Assembly (NCBI GenBank): GCA_964291485.2 | Contig: OZ220224.1 | Coordinates: forward strand, 2,914,001 to 2,978,000 | From: Kistimonas sp964291485 | GTDB lineage: Bacteria; Pseudomonadota; Gammaproteobacteria; Pseudomonadales; Endozoicomonadaceae | Length of the DNA: 64,000 nucleotides | Reading direction: 5' to 3' | Shown: positions 1 through 8,734 of the stretch, piece by piece | Layout of the letters: the number at the start of each line of letters is the position of its first letter | How positions within the stretch are numbered: the stretch's first letter is position 1 | Notes under the pieces: model-generated | What the model was told of the DNA's origin: nothing | The model's input: the letters and a program-made list of their open reading frames with translations, nothing else | Database searches by the model: none | Made by a program: the position numbers and the translations under genes

Positions 1-258
1 GCCCTGAGCGTGGAATCAGCGGAATTGCTGGAGCACTTTCAATGGCTGACGGAAAAACAGTCCAGTAAATTAACAGGAACCAAACTAGCAGAAGTCGCAA
101 AAGAACTGGCAGATATCCAGATCTATCTCGTTCGTCTGGCAGATAAACTGAATATCGACCTGATGCAGTCGGTGACTGAAAAATTTGCAGAGAACTGCAA
201 AAAATATCCTGCAGACCTTGTTCGCGGACAAAGTAAAAAATACAACGAGTATGATTAA
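1..258 (+). CDS. MazG-like nucleotide pyrophosphohydrolase, 5' end missing
   Basis: The frame is open from the first base and ends at 258, so only the last 85 residues are in the window. Two motifs of the all-alpha NTP pyrophosphatase (MazG/RS21-C6, dCTPase-like) superfamily are visible: SVESAELLEHF near the left edge (ExxE metal-binding half) and KELADIQIYLVRLADKL about 25 residues later (ExxD half). Family members hydrolyse non-canonical or excess dNTPs to dNMP and pyrophosphate in the cytoplasm, with Mg2+ held by these acidic residues. Length fits the C-terminal two thirds of the roughly 110-residue single-domain members. A GTG at 10 is in frame but would cut off the first motif, so the real start lies outside the window. 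The gene converges with polB. Confidence 0.8.
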   Translation, partial: ALSVESAELLEHFQWLTEKQSSKLTGTKLAEVAKELADIQIYLVRLADKLNIDLMQSVTEKFAENCKKYPADLVRGQSKKYNEYD

Positions 259-274
259 GTAACTTGCTGTTATG

Positions 275-2665
275 TTAAAACAGTTGTAATTGTTCATCCC
301 ACAGCTGAGTAAAGTTTTCTCCCACAAAGGGTAAAACCGCCTCAGCAACTGGTTTGAGCTGCTTGTCGATGTAGTGCTGGTAATCAATGGGACTGACGCG
401 ATGTTCTACAGCCTCAGGTCCATTCACAGTCATGATATAACTGATCCATCCTTTGTTCTGATAGCGCAGAGTCCTACCAGCTGCACGATTGCATTCATCT
501 GCCTGCCGCGCTGCCCTGACATGAGGAGGGCTGGCTCTAACATACTGACGTAGGGGGCGGCGAAGGCGCTTTCTGTAGACCAACTCGCTGTCCCGTTCAC
601 CAGCCAATGTCTGCATGACCGTTTCCCTGACCAGATCAGCAGGCGACTGATATCCAAACACCTGTTCAAACAGCTGACCCTGAAACTTTCGGGCCAGCAG
701 CGTCCAGTCCGAACGGACGGACTCCAACCCCTTAAATACCAGTTGCTCTCCATCAGGCGTCCATTTCAATCCCGCATAACGCTTCTTGCTGCCCGTCTCC
801 GCACCACGAATGGTCGGCATCAGAAAACGTAGATAATGGGTTTCAAATTCCAGCTCAAGATAACTATCCAGCTGATAGTCTTCCTGCAAGACCGCCTGCC
901 AGCGTTGATTCATGTCCATCACTAACGCTTTGCCGATACGACCGGCCTCTTCCGGACTGAAATTGTCACCCAAACGGACAAACAGAGAGTCCGTATCACC
1001 ATAAATGATTTGGTATCCCCCCGCTTCAATCCAGCGGGCGGTTTGTTGCATGATGGCATGCCCACGAAGCGTAATAGAACTCGCCAGGCGGGTATCGTAA
1101 AACCGGCACCCACCGGAGCCGAGCACCCCGTAAAATGAATTCATCAAAATCTTGATGGCCTGTGATCGAGCACTGTCCTGTTGCTGCTTCGCCTCATCCC
1201 GCTGCTGCCAGAGGGAGGTGATAATCGCCGGCAGAAAGTGGTGTTCACGGGAAAATACTGCGCCACGATAGCCAGGAATCGCCTGTTCAGGCTGCTTAAG
1301 ACCTTCAACTAAACCCAGCGGATCAATTTTGAATGTGCGAATAATCGAGGGATAAAGGCTTTTGAAATCCAGTACTAAAACGTTGTTGTACAAACCAGGC
1401 TTGGAATCCATCACATAGCCACCCGGACTGGCCAGTCCACCGCCTTCGGGCAGGTTAGGCGCCACATAACCGGCACGGTGTAATCTTGGCAGGTACAAGT
1501 GCGTAAAAGCTGCGACAGAACCGCCCTGGCGATCCAGCTCCAACCCCGTCAGCTGGCTACGCAACCTCAGGAAATCCAGCAACCGGGTCTGACGAAAAAT
1601 GTCCAGAACAAGCCTGCAATCCTCCAGGTTATACTTAGCCAGTTTGTGTTTATCATGGTGGAAGTCATGGGTAATTGCTGCCATCCGGTTATCGACATCC
1701 TCTGCCGCCTTACCCCGCCCCAGAAGGCTTTGTGACACAGTCTCCAGCGTAAAATCGGCAAACTGGTAAGTCGCCGATTTCAACGCATCAATACCGTCGA
1801 TGACCACGCGTCCGGGCACTGTAACAAAACCTGCACCGGACTCACCCCGGCGTTCACGCCAGCTGGCAGCTTGCCCCCCTCTCCCCAGGCACAGCCGGAA
1901 ACCATGGAAACGTGCCCGTTCAAGCAGGAGTCGGCAGTCAAAATTGACCACATTCCAGCCAATCAGAATATCCGGATCCAGCCGTTCAACTTCCTCTTCA
2001 AGCACTTTCAACAAAGAGCACTCATTTTCAACCCAGCGAATGATATCGCTATGGTGATCAGGACTGATAGATGGCATCTCAGGTCCGATCATCAGAACTC
2101 GCTCGACAGCGTCACCGGCAAGACCGATAGAATAAAGCTCCCCATTCGCAGAACACTCAATATCCAGGGAAAGCACAGAAAAAGAAGGATTGACATCCGC
2201 TGGGCGCACTTTGGCATCATGGAATTCGGTATAACCCCGCTGCCTGACCGCCCGTCCTGTAAACGCGATACCTCCGGTAATAAAACGCTCCATCAGGTAA
2301 CGTTCATGCAGCCGGATATCCGCCTCAAGCAGTGTCACACCAAGTTTTCGGAGACTGTCTTGTGCCTTGAATCCAGCATCAAGCGTCGGAGTATAAACCG
2401 CTTGTACAGAATCATGATTAAAGGTTTCTAACGCTACTGACCGGCATTCATGGTTGATACCGGCCTTCGAAAGGCACTCCGACAGTCTGGAACAATCCTC
2501 ATCCCTGACAAAAAACACGGGGCGTTCTCCCGTGATAATGAGCTTCGCCACCCCTGCATCCACCATATCCACCCAGAGATGAATCTCTGTCGTGCCGGCA
2601 AGATCAAGGCTATGACGCCCAATGAGAAACCCTTCATAAATCGGGGATTGAGTCTTGCGATTCAA
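275..2665 (-). CDS. polB: DNA polymerase II (family B)
   Basis: A 796-residue family B polymerase, close to the 783 residues of E. coli Pol II, which acts in damage-tolerant and restart synthesis and is SOS-induced in E. coli. Exonuclease motifs are LSLDIECS (Exo I), WNVVNFDC (Exo II) and YNLEDCRLV (Exo III). Polymerase motifs are DFKSLYPSII (motif A), KILMNSFYGVLG (motif B) and YGDTDSLF (motif C, catalytic aspartates). All key residues are intact. The only start I can place is TTG at 2665, because a TAG lies six codons upstream in frame. An AGGGA about nine bases before the TTG can serve as the ribosome binding site. I did not find a convincing LexA box in the 190 bases upstream. Confidence 0.95.
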   Translation of the reverse strand: MNRKTQSPIYEGFLIGRHSLDLAGTTEIHLWVDMVDAGVAKLIITGERPVFFVRDEDCSRLSECLSKAGINHECRSVALETFNHDSVQAVYTPTLDAGFKAQDSLRKLGVTLLEADIRLHERYLMERFITGGIAFTGRAVRQRGYTEFHDAKVRPADVNPSFSVLSLDIECSANGELYSIGLAGDAVERVLMIGPEMPSISPDHHSDIIRWVENECSLLKVLEEEVERLDPDILIGWNVVNFDCRLLLERARFHGFRLCLGRGGQAASWRERRGESGAGFVTVPGRVVIDGIDALKSATYQFADFTLETVSQSLLGRGKAAEDVDNRMAAITHDFHHDKHKLAKYNLEDCRLVLDIFRQTRLLDFLRLRSQLTGLELDRQGGSVAAFTHLYLPRLHRAGYVAPNLPEGGGLASPGGYVMDSKPGLYNNVLVLDFKSLYPSIIRTFKIDPLGLVEGLKQPEQAIPGYRGAVFSREHHFLPAIITSLWQQRDEAKQQQDSARSQAIKILMNSFYGVLGSGGCRFYDTRLASSITLRGHAIMQQTARWIEAGGYQIIYGDTDSLFVRLGDNFSPEEAGRIGKALVMDMNQRWQAVLQEDYQLDSYLELEFETHYLRFLMPTIRGAETGSKKRYAGLKWTPDGEQLVFKGLESVRSDWTLLARKFQGQLFEQVFGYQSPADLVRETVMQTLAGERDSELVYRKRLRRPLRQYVRASPPHVRAARQADECNRAAGRTLRYQNKGWISYIMTVNGPEAVEHRVSPIDYQHYIDKQLKPVAEAVLPFVGENFTQLWDEQLQLF

Positions 2666-2858
2666 GGGAGCGGTTCCCTGCTATCCAAAGCCCCATGATA
2701 CCGTGCGAATATCAGGAAGGTCACACCCATCAGCCCGCTCTCTAGAGGTTTTTTTAAACTAAAATCGTCTGCAGAAGTCAGAATTGGAATTCAGACCATC
2801 GCTGCATGCCAAACGGACTTAATTCCAAAACATATACTCTAAACTTCAGGCTTTATCT

Positions 2859-3353
2859 ATGAAATACAGACATCTGGCAATCAAACTCATTCATTTCGGC
2901 AGTTTACTGTTTATCACAACGCTATCCGTTGCCCATGCATCTGACTACGAGACTAATGCCTGTAACACCAGAGAGATTCCGATCAGCATCATCAATACCT
3001 ATGACTTCTTTCATCAAAACCCGAATAAGGCGCTGCTGGTCATCCGTCACGCTGAAACTCTTAATGCACTGTCTAGTAGCTCCCAATTGGCTGAAAACAT
3101 TGATTTCAATACCCAGGTGGCACTCTATGCTCAGATGGGAACACAACCTTCAGGCGGGTACCACATTCATATCATAGCTGTTGAGGATAAATGTCATTAT
3201 CTGGAAGTCAGGATTGAGAATCGACAACCTGGAAATGGTTGCTTAACCACACAGGCTCTTACCTTCCCACATCAGCTGGTCACTATACCTAAGTCGCATG
3301 ACTCAAAACCCATACTATTTAAGGAAGTTTTCAGTAAAGAAAGTTGCTTATAA
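2859..3353 (+). CDS. Secreted PrcB C-terminal-domain-like protein
   Basis: A 164-residue protein with a clear Sec signal peptide (basic KYRH start, hydrophobic core to about residue 25, likely cleavage after AHA). The C-terminal half, with GGYHIHII, then RQPGNGCLTTQALTFPHQLVTIPKS-type spacing, resembles the C-terminal domain of PrcB (protease complex-associated polypeptide): GGY followed by an amphipathic strand, then PGxGC, TQALT and a final IPKS. Known PrcB proteins are surface-associated partners of the PrtP protease in spirochaetes, but the domain is widespread in small secreted bacterial proteins of unknown role. Three further cysteines could form disulfides in the periplasm. It stands alone, with no protease gene beside it. 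Confidence 0.6.
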   Translation: MKYRHLAIKLIHFGSLLFITTLSVAHASDYETNACNTREIPISIINTYDFFHQNPNKALLVIRHAETLNALSSSSQLAENIDFNTQVALYAQMGTQPSGGYHIHIIAVEDKCHYLEVRIENRQPGNGCLTTQALTFPHQLVTIPKSHDSKPILFKEVFSKESCL

Positions 3354-3604
3354 CCATCTGTTTTAAAGATGTCGAACAATAGGATTAACTGCCAACCGAA
3401 ATCGATCTTGACCCAAAACGTTACGACTATTGTCTAATGGATAAAGTACCCGTTTTTTTGCCCACCATCACCCCGGATAAAGCGTGGGCTAACAAGGCTA
3501 AAAAACAGAATTATTTCAGGAACTTTTACCCCAAATACCTTTCTTACGTAATAGACACCCGATTCAAATAACGTCGTATTTATTATGTAAGGAGTAGATT
3601 GGTT

Positions 3605-4072
3605 ATGGATAAAGGTAACAGCAGTGATTTCGACATGAAGGATTTCTTTGAGAAACAGAAAGCCGCTGCCGCAAATAATCAGTTCAACCGTCCTGGCGAT
3701 ATGGGCGCCAAAAAAGAATTTACACCGCCCAGCAGCACACCAGCGAAGGATCCTGTATCCCCGGATAACAAGGATCCCAATGGCACCGATATGCCTTTCG
3801 AAATCGACGAAGAAACGGAAGCACAGATTCTGGAAGTCGTTAATTCCTTTATCAGCCTTGCGAACAAACATGCCGAAGGTCGCAAGCTGCCGATCAACAT
3901 TATCAGCGACGCCTTCCTTTATGCAGCGGCTCGTTACAATGCCTTTCTGGTTGCCTCAGCTGACCAGAAGAGCATCGCAACCAATCAGAAGGAGTATGTG
4001 GAAGCATTCATGGAACAATACAAAGCTATGCTTAAAGACCACTTCGAATTCTACAAGAAGAACCCGGTCTGA
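3605..4072 (+). CDS. DUF3144-like cytoplasmic protein
   Basis: A 155-residue soluble protein. Residues 1-65 are polar, rich in Lys, Pro and Asn and probably disordered. The rest is helical, with AAARYNAFLVAS, an ANKHAEGRKLP segment and a closing MLKDHFEFYKKN helix, matching what I recall of DUF3144, an uncharacterised gammaproteobacterial helical family. The start is set at ATG 3605 because AAGGAG (3589-3594) is ten bases upstream. An in-frame TTG at 3599 would be only four bases from it. There is no signal peptide or membrane segment. Function unknown. Confidence 0.65.
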   Translation: MDKGNSSDFDMKDFFEKQKAAAANNQFNRPGDMGAKKEFTPPSSTPAKDPVSPDNKDPNGTDMPFEIDEETEAQILEVVNSFISLANKHAEGRKLPINIISDAFLYAAARYNAFLVASADQKSIATNQKEYVEAFMEQYKAMLKDHFEFYKKNPV

Positions 4073-4192
4073 TCGGATCAGGGGTCCGGCAAACCGCTGG
4101 AACCCCACCCCCATCATTACTAACGTTCCTAAGCTTAAACCGCCAACAGTGAACAGTGCACACTCACTCGCATGGCGGTTGTTATCAGCCTA

Positions 4193-5392
4193 TCAGGCTT
4201 TAAGAACAAACGCTCCCAATACAATCGCTAATCCGACTAACCAATAGACAGGCCAGCGTCTGACCCTCAGCAAGTAAAAACCAACCAGTGCAAGGGCAAA
4301 TTCCAGCGACGTATGTACCGCCGAGACAAAGACAGGGGAATACATCGCAGCCACCAGCAGCCCCACCACCGAGGCGTTAATACCACTGATGGCACCTGCC
4401 ACTCTGGCCCTGCCAGCAACAGCCTGCCACGCATGCAGCATGCCGATCACCAAGAGAAAGCCCGGTAGAAAGATGGCGATGGTAGCAATCACGGCCCCCA
4501 GAACCGGCATGGTATCGGATGCGAAATACCCCAGGTAGGCGGATAAGGTGAACATTGGGCCGGGGATCGCCTGTGCGGCGGCATAACCCGTCAGAAAAGT
4601 ATCCGTATTGATCAGATCTTTTGTGGTGTTCTGCAGGAGAGGCAGAACCACATGACCACCACCGAATACCATACTACCCGCCTGATAGAAGTCACTGAAC
4701 AATGTCTGTAACGGACGCTGTCCCGCCACCAACGGCAGCATAAGCAGCAGACCGCCAAACAGTATCAGTGGCCAGACTTTTATCCGGTAATCTTCATGTT
4801 TGTCAGTTGACGCAGGCAACCACCGCCAGCCAATCCCGGCGGCCAGTACCAATACCGCCATCTGAGCCAATACGCCGGGAACAATCAGGAGAATAGCGGC
4901 ACTGAATACGCAGAGTGCCACTGTCAGGGAACGCTGACAGAAACTCCGATACATCTGGATGATGGCATCCGCCACTACGACCACAGCCAGCAGTTTCAGC
5001 CCCGCAATCATCCCCTGGTACCAGCTTGCATCAAAAAATGCATGACTACTCATAGCGACTGCCAGCAGGATAACGAAAGACGGAAGGGTGAAGCCGACAA
5101 ATGCTGCACACCCGCCAAGCAGGCCGGCTCGTCGATAGCCAATGGCGAAACCGACCTGACTGGATCCCGGCCCCGGCAGAAACTGGCTTAAGGCCACCAA
5201 TTGAGAATACTGCTCATCACTCAGCCATTGCAGTTTCTCCACAAAGGCATGACGAAAGTAACCGATATGCGCCGCCGGACCACCAAAGCTGGTCCACCCC
5301 AGCAGAAAAAACTGCCAGAAAATTTCCAGTGTTTTGATCACAGATTGATTTACCACTAAAGGAGAAGAACCTGGAACCTGGTCTCTGCACAA
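4193..5392 (-). CDS. chrA: Chromate transporter, ChrA family
   Basis: About 399 residues of inner-membrane protein with two CHR domains. The signature is in the first domain: FFLLGWTSFGGPAAHIGYF, then LSQFLPGPGSSQVGFAIGYRRAG. The second half has the pseudo-repeat FGGGHVVLPLL and AAAQAIPGPMFTLSAYLGY. ChrA proteins export chromate driven by the proton motive force. In marine bacteria the natural substrate of distant members is uncertain. The start is unclear: the listed start is TTG, and in-frame GTG codons about 17 and 22 residues later sit closer to the first conserved segment. None has a good Shine-Dalgarno. It converges with the DUF3144-like gene. Confidence 0.88.
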   Translation of the reverse strand: MCRDQVPGSSPLVVNQSVIKTLEIFWQFFLLGWTSFGGPAAHIGYFRHAFVEKLQWLSDEQYSQLVALSQFLPGPGSSQVGFAIGYRRAGLLGGCAAFVGFTLPSFVILLAVAMSSHAFFDASWYQGMIAGLKLLAVVVVADAIIQMYRSFCQRSLTVALCVFSAAILLIVPGVLAQMAVLVLAAGIGWRWLPASTDKHEDYRIKVWPLILFGGLLLMLPLVAGQRPLQTLFSDFYQAGSMVFGGGHVVLPLLQNTTKDLINTDTFLTGYAAAQAIPGPMFTLSAYLGYFASDTMPVLGAVIATIAIFLPGFLLVIGMLHAWQAVAGRARVAGAISGINASVVGLLVAAMYSPVFVSAVHTSLEFALALVGFYLLRVRRWPVYWLVGLAIVLGAFVLKA

Positions 5393-5678
5393 ACGGTGCA
5401 GGCAGGTGCGTTATATGTGTTGCTGGAGCCTATTATTATTAGCCATTTATTTCAATTTCATGACAAATAAGTACCCTTACGTACTGGCAACAAAACCGCC
5501 GAAAGCGTCAATAAAATGTCAGCTGCCTGAGACAAACAAAGCCGCCCCAAACACTATTCTTTACAAGAGAAGGCGCTGTTCAGATCAGCCCAAACCGAAC
5601 CAATCGTTATATGCTCAAGGGATATTGATTGCCGATAGTCATCAGGCAATCGCCGTATGCTGTTCGAAGGAATTTGGC

Positions 5679-6326
5679 ATGAATAAGTATGGAATGCTTG
5701 CCGCACTCATCAGTATTGTTGTTTTCTTGCAATTACTGCCATCCGTCAGAAACAAGCAACACTGCGACCCCGGCTACCAGGCTGACACCACGGCATACCA
5801 TTTTAATGCTGACGGCACCGTTCGCCATCGAACCACAGGGCTGATTTGGGAACGCTGCCTTGCCGGGCAAACGCTGAATAATGCGGGTACACCCACCAAG
5901 TTCACTGACGATTACTGCGAAGGCAAACCCAGCAAACTCAGCTGGTTTGATATGCAGGAACTCACAAAGCGGAATCCTGGCGCTCGACTCCCCAGCATCA
6001 CGGATCTGAAAACCACAATGATTTCCGAGTGCAAAACGCCCGCAGTCAACCTGACCATTTTCCCTGGAACACCACATAAGGGATTACTGATGTCTGCAGA
6101 CGAGAAAATTCAAAACAATGACAAAACAGCCCGATATTTTTATGCCATCTCCCTCTATTCTTCATCCATGCAACTTTTCCAGAAGAACAGTCGCGCTTAT
6201 GCGCGATTCATCAGGGAACAGGTCGTTGTGAAGAATGATAAGAAAAAGCTGATCAAAAAATCACACCCGAAAGAAAAATCTGAGGCTATCCCTGCCAACA
6301 CTAAACAACAGGACGCAGATCAGTGA
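5679..6326 (+). CDS. Lcl C-terminal (DUF1566) domain protein, copy 1
   Basis: A 215-residue exported or membrane-anchored protein. The N-terminus (MNKYGMLAALIS, hydrophobic to about residue 22) is a signal anchor or uncleaved signal. The body has the DUF1566/Lcl fold marks: GTVRHRTTGLIWERCLAGQ, paired cysteines, RLPSITDLKT and a C-terminal YARFIRE strand. Lcl in Legionella is a collagen-like adhesin whose C-terminal domain gives the family its name. Stand-alone domains are common surface proteins with unknown ligands. The start at ATG 5679 has GAAGGA eight bases upstream. The frame stays open back to 5406 but has no signal-like sequence. A Lys-rich tail follows the domain. It overlaps the next gene, a paralogue. 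Confidence 0.7.
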   Translation: MNKYGMLAALISIVVFLQLLPSVRNKQHCDPGYQADTTAYHFNADGTVRHRTTGLIWERCLAGQTLNNAGTPTKFTDDYCEGKPSKLSWFDMQELTKRNPGARLPSITDLKTTMISECKTPAVNLTIFPGTPHKGLLMSADEKIQNNDKTARYFYAISLYSSSMQLFQKNSRAYARFIREQVVVKNDKKKLIKKSHPKEKSEAIPANTKQQDADQ

Positions 6327-6859
6327 TCAAAAATATAAGCTTTTGTGCTGTCGCTAGCATGATAACACTTTCCAGTTCACTGGCTGCCAAAGAACAAGCC
6401 TGTGAAGACAGTTACACGCCAGAGCACGAATACTACCGGTTTTCTACAGACGGCACGGTGACCGATACACGAACCGGTTTAACCTGGCAACGCTGCCTTG
6501 TCGGTCAAACCTATAACGATACGGGAACACCTGACAACTTTACTGATGATCACTGCGACGGAATACCCGCTGAGTTCGACTGGTATAAAGGCGTCAAACA
6601 CACCCGTTCCCTCCAGGGTTACAGACTGCCAACCTATCAGGAACTTGAAACTCTGGTCGTTACAGCCTGTAAGACACCTGCCATTGATTTAGCGGTATTC
6701 CCAGATTCGCCTTATAAAGGGTTACAGATGACATCTGAAGATTATCGTTACCAAAAACACGACAGTGCACTTTATTACATCAGTTCGTCACTCTACTCCG
6801 GAACCAAGCAATACATGCACAAGAACATCCGGGGTTACCTTCGACTGATCAAAGAGTAA
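6323..6859 (+). CDS. Lcl C-terminal (DUF1566) domain protein, copy 2
   Basis: A 178-residue secreted protein with a Sec signal (cleavage expected after SSLAA, around residue 22). It is clearly related to the preceding protein: both have GTV-x-RTGL-W-RCL-GQ, FTDD-C-G-P, RLP-x(4)-L, then CKTPA-L-FP-P-KGL-M, with the same four cysteines. The GTG start overlaps the previous stop as GTGA, so the two are translationally coupled and probably act together on the cell surface. This copy lacks the basic C-terminal tail of copy 1 and ends with the domain. A local duplication is the simplest explanation. Confidence 0.7.
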   Translation: MIKNISFCAVASMITLSSSLAAKEQACEDSYTPEHEYYRFSTDGTVTDTRTGLTWQRCLVGQTYNDTGTPDNFTDDHCDGIPAEFDWYKGVKHTRSLQGYRLPTYQELETLVVTACKTPAIDLAVFPDSPYKGLQMTSEDYRYQKHDSALYYISSSLYSGTKQYMHKNIRGYLRLIKE

Positions 6860-6889
6860 TTCAGGATATTCTGTTACTGCAGGGACAGC

Positions 6890-7141
6890 ATGATGGCCGC
6901 TTATCTTATTCGCATTATTAATCCGCAACATCCTGTCTGGCACCAATGGGGATTTGATCCTGCAACCCTGCCAGAATCACCTGTCGTGATGGCTGAAGAC
7001 GAGTTCAGTGCACGCTGTGAGGCACTCAATCTCTTTGACCCGAATGATTATCCCGTCACATTTTCGGAATTACCGGAAGATCACCCCTTACTGATTCCGA
7101 CACATACCGAGTGTGTCGATATTTCCCAGCCACCACAATAA
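6890..7141 (+). CDS. Small acidic protein of unknown function
   Basis: An 83-residue soluble protein, 30 bases after the Lcl pair and likely in the same transcript. It begins MAAYLIRIINPQHPVW, contains GFDPATLPESPVVMAEDEF, and is acidic and rich in Pro throughout. There is no signal peptide, transmembrane segment or metal motif. Two adjacent ATG codons (6890 and 6893) are possible starts. I do not recognise the family. Confidence 0.55.
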   Translation: MMAAYLIRIINPQHPVWHQWGFDPATLPESPVVMAEDEFSARCEALNLFDPNDYPVTFSELPEDHPLLIPTHTECVDISQPPQ

Positions 7142-7171
7142 AAAAACAGGTAGCAGTTGCCTGCCACCTGT
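7140..7171 (-). terminator. Rho-independent terminator of the 7197-7580 gene
   Basis: ACAGGTAGCAG (7146-7156) and CTGCCACCTGT (7161-7171) form an 11-bp stem with one mismatch and a TTGC loop. On the minus strand it is followed by a run of about seven T. It lies 26 bases beyond the stop of the minus-strand gene. Confidence 0.8.
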
Positions 7172-7196
7172 CTGAAAATATCAAATAACTGTTTGA

Positions 7197-7580
7197 TCAG
7201 CTACGCAGACCATAGACCTTTACTTCTGCGGTCTTGTAGCCACCCATGGCGGTCCGGTAATCCAGCTCAATCTTGTTAATGATCCGGTCACCATCAATCA
7301 GTCTCAGCGGGACGGTTTGACGCCCTTTCTCCAGACGTTTTTTGATATAGAAATTCTGGTGACCGCCATTACCAAAAACGACCTTGATCTTTTCCAGACG
7401 GATAGGTGCATCTTCAACACGGAGGAAAATCTTGTCAAACTTCCCCTTAAAGCCACTGACATGAATCGTATCGGTTTCGCGATTGAAGGAAACACGGCGC
7501 TCGCCGAGTTTTTTCCAGTCATCTGCAACCGCTCCGACACTGATAACACTCATAAGAGCAAGCGCCAAAAGCTTTTTCAT
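7197..7580 (-). CDS. Small secreted beta-rich protein (DUF2541-like)
   Basis: A 127-residue protein with a standard Sec signal peptide (MKKLLALALMSVISVGAVA, cleavage near residue 19). The mature part starts DDWKKLGERRVSF and alternates polar and hydrophobic residues as in a small beta sandwich, ending AEVKVYGLRS. It resembles small periplasmic proteins annotated DUF2541 (E. coli YaaI-type), but the assignment is from memory and not firm. No cysteines remain in the mature part and no catalytic motif is evident. It is a single-gene unit with its own terminator. Function unknown. Confidence 0.6.
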   Translation of the reverse strand: MKKLLALALMSVISVGAVADDWKKLGERRVSFNRETDTIHVSGFKGKFDKIFLRVEDAPIRLEKIKVVFGNGGHQNFYIKKRLEKGRQTVPLRLIDGDRIINKIELDYRTAMGGYKTAEVKVYGLRS

Positions 7581-8115
7581 GGTGATCCTTATCTGTATAA
7601 ATAAACAGGTATGCTTTTGACTGAATCATAATCAAATACCGAGCGCCTGAATAATCAGTATGCGCCGATGACTCTCCGTGGAATACAGCTATACGAACGT
7701 CCAAATATACGGAGGCAGCCTGTTCAACAGGTTGCTGCTTTTCACACGGACAACGGTACCAGTGCATATCTCTGGCCATGTTTACATTGTACTGACGTCC
7801 GTTACCAAGAGTTTCCTTCCGTGACAGCCTTATTCTCCAAAGTGTCACAAAAGCCACTTACGATAGCATCATCATCGGTAAGGCAGTGGCGCAAGGGCTG
7901 GGCCAGATGGGGTCATGGCAAACTTGGCATATCCCCTGCTAATTTTTTGCGGATGATAACCACATGCTGCCTGTCAATAACTTCCTCTCAGGGAGAACGG
8001 ATAATTGGCAGGCAAGGACGGCCAACCGTAAGGACGGGTGAAAGCGCAACAGGTTCCTTAGCAGGCCAGATACCCTGTGGAAACAGGGTTTTGTTTTCCC
8101 GGAGGAAGTGAAGCC
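7581..8115. other. 535-base gap with possible leader RNA
   Basis: No convincing protein gene here; the open frames have no start signals or family resemblance. The part from about 7880 contains several small hairpins: a quasi-palindrome ATGGCAAACTTGGCAT inside a GGGG/CCCC pair at 7917-7945, and CCGT-AAGG-ACGG near 8026. It ends in an intrinsic terminator at 8072-8097, directly before a strong ribosome binding site. This suggests a short RNA or attenuated leader. No known riboswitch class matches by eye. Confidence 0.35.
8072..8097 (+). terminator. Intrinsic terminator or attenuator
   Basis: ACCCTGT and ACAGGGT form a perfect 7-bp stem with a GGAA tetraloop, followed by TTTGTTTT. It lies only four bases before the GGAGG of the small gene at 8116. 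It therefore either ends an upstream RNA or attenuates that gene. Confidence 0.65.
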
Positions 8116-8301
8116 ATGGGTAAACCGACACTGAGCCATATGTTCGCCTATCTCAAGCGAATCGGTGTCAAACTGAAACCGCTCACCAAAGAAGGCATTG
8201 AGTCGGAATATTTTCGACGTATCTACCAGGTGCATGCCAGGGACGAAGTACTGCAAGCTATTCCCGTTGAGTCCGGTAACGGGACACGCCGTTCACGCTA
8301 A
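8116..8301 (+). CDS. Small basic protein of unknown function
   Basis: A 61-residue ORF starting MGKPTLSHMFAYLKRIG and ending in a basic GTRRSR tail. GGAGGAAG (8101-8108) is well placed upstream of ATG 8116, which is the main reason to call it. An upstream in-frame ATG at 8077 lies inside the terminator hairpin and is unlikely. The sequence has an amphipathic helical N-terminal half and no signal peptide. The hairpin TAAGCCACGC/GCGTGGCTTA at 8311-8332 follows the stop. Family not recognised. Confidence 0.45.
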   Translation: MGKPTLSHMFAYLKRIGVKLKPLTKEGIESEYFRRIYQVHARDEVLQAIPVESGNGTRRSR

Positions 8302-8401
8302 GCGTATCAATAAGCCACGCTGGCGTGGCTTACATATCTCATACATACGGCCAACACTTAATAGCCCCGTATTTACTGACCATGTGCAATGTTCTCATGG
8401 C

Positions 8402-8734
8402 TCAACGTGCTTGAAACAACGGCTGCTCCACCTGCTTTTCTGACCAGAAATTGATGTTGAACTGTGCATCATCACTTAACTCAACACGATGCCAATACTG
8501 GGGCGGGCTGGTTGCAAACTCTCCGGCCCTGATGACCACCATTAACTCCGGCTCAGTTGCCGCTTCATTCACAAAACCATAGTAGATCACTGTACCTTCC
8601 ATGACACAGATCTGACCAAACACGCCTGCAGCCGTATTGTGATGGGACAACAATGCTGCGGGCACATTCGCCTTGGTAAAGAAAGGCGTGGATCGTTGAA
8701 TCGTCCAGTTCACGGGAATGCGTAAATGACTCAT
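8402..8734 (-). CDS. DUF1971 cupin-like protein (YeaR/TehB-N type)
   Basis: A 110-residue protein matching the DUF1971 family as in E. coli YeaR: RSTPFFTKANVPAALL near the start, GVFGQICVMEGTVIYYGF in the centre, then GEFATSPPQYWHRVELSDDAQFNINFW. The last segment is the cupin second motif. The same domain is fused to TehB methyltransferases in some bacteria. In E. coli yeaR is nitrate/nitrite-induced and loosely tied to tellurite and nitrosative stress. No reaction is established. Full length, single gene, divergent from nothing recognisable upstream. Confidence 0.8.
   Translation of the reverse strand: MSHLRIPVNWTIQRSTPFFTKANVPAALLSHHNTAAGVFGQICVMEGTVIYYGFVNEAATEPELMVVIRAGEFATSPPQYWHRVELSDDAQFNINFWSEKQVEQPLFQAR

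Noticed and set aside
1800..2431. Long open frames on the plus strand across polB
   Set aside because: They lie opposite conserved exonuclease-domain codons of polB and show no protein family features.
7880..8097. Possible CsrB/RsmY-type regulatory RNA because of several GGA words
   Set aside because: Only two or three GGA motifs are in plausible loops, too few for this class; kept only as an unassigned structured region.
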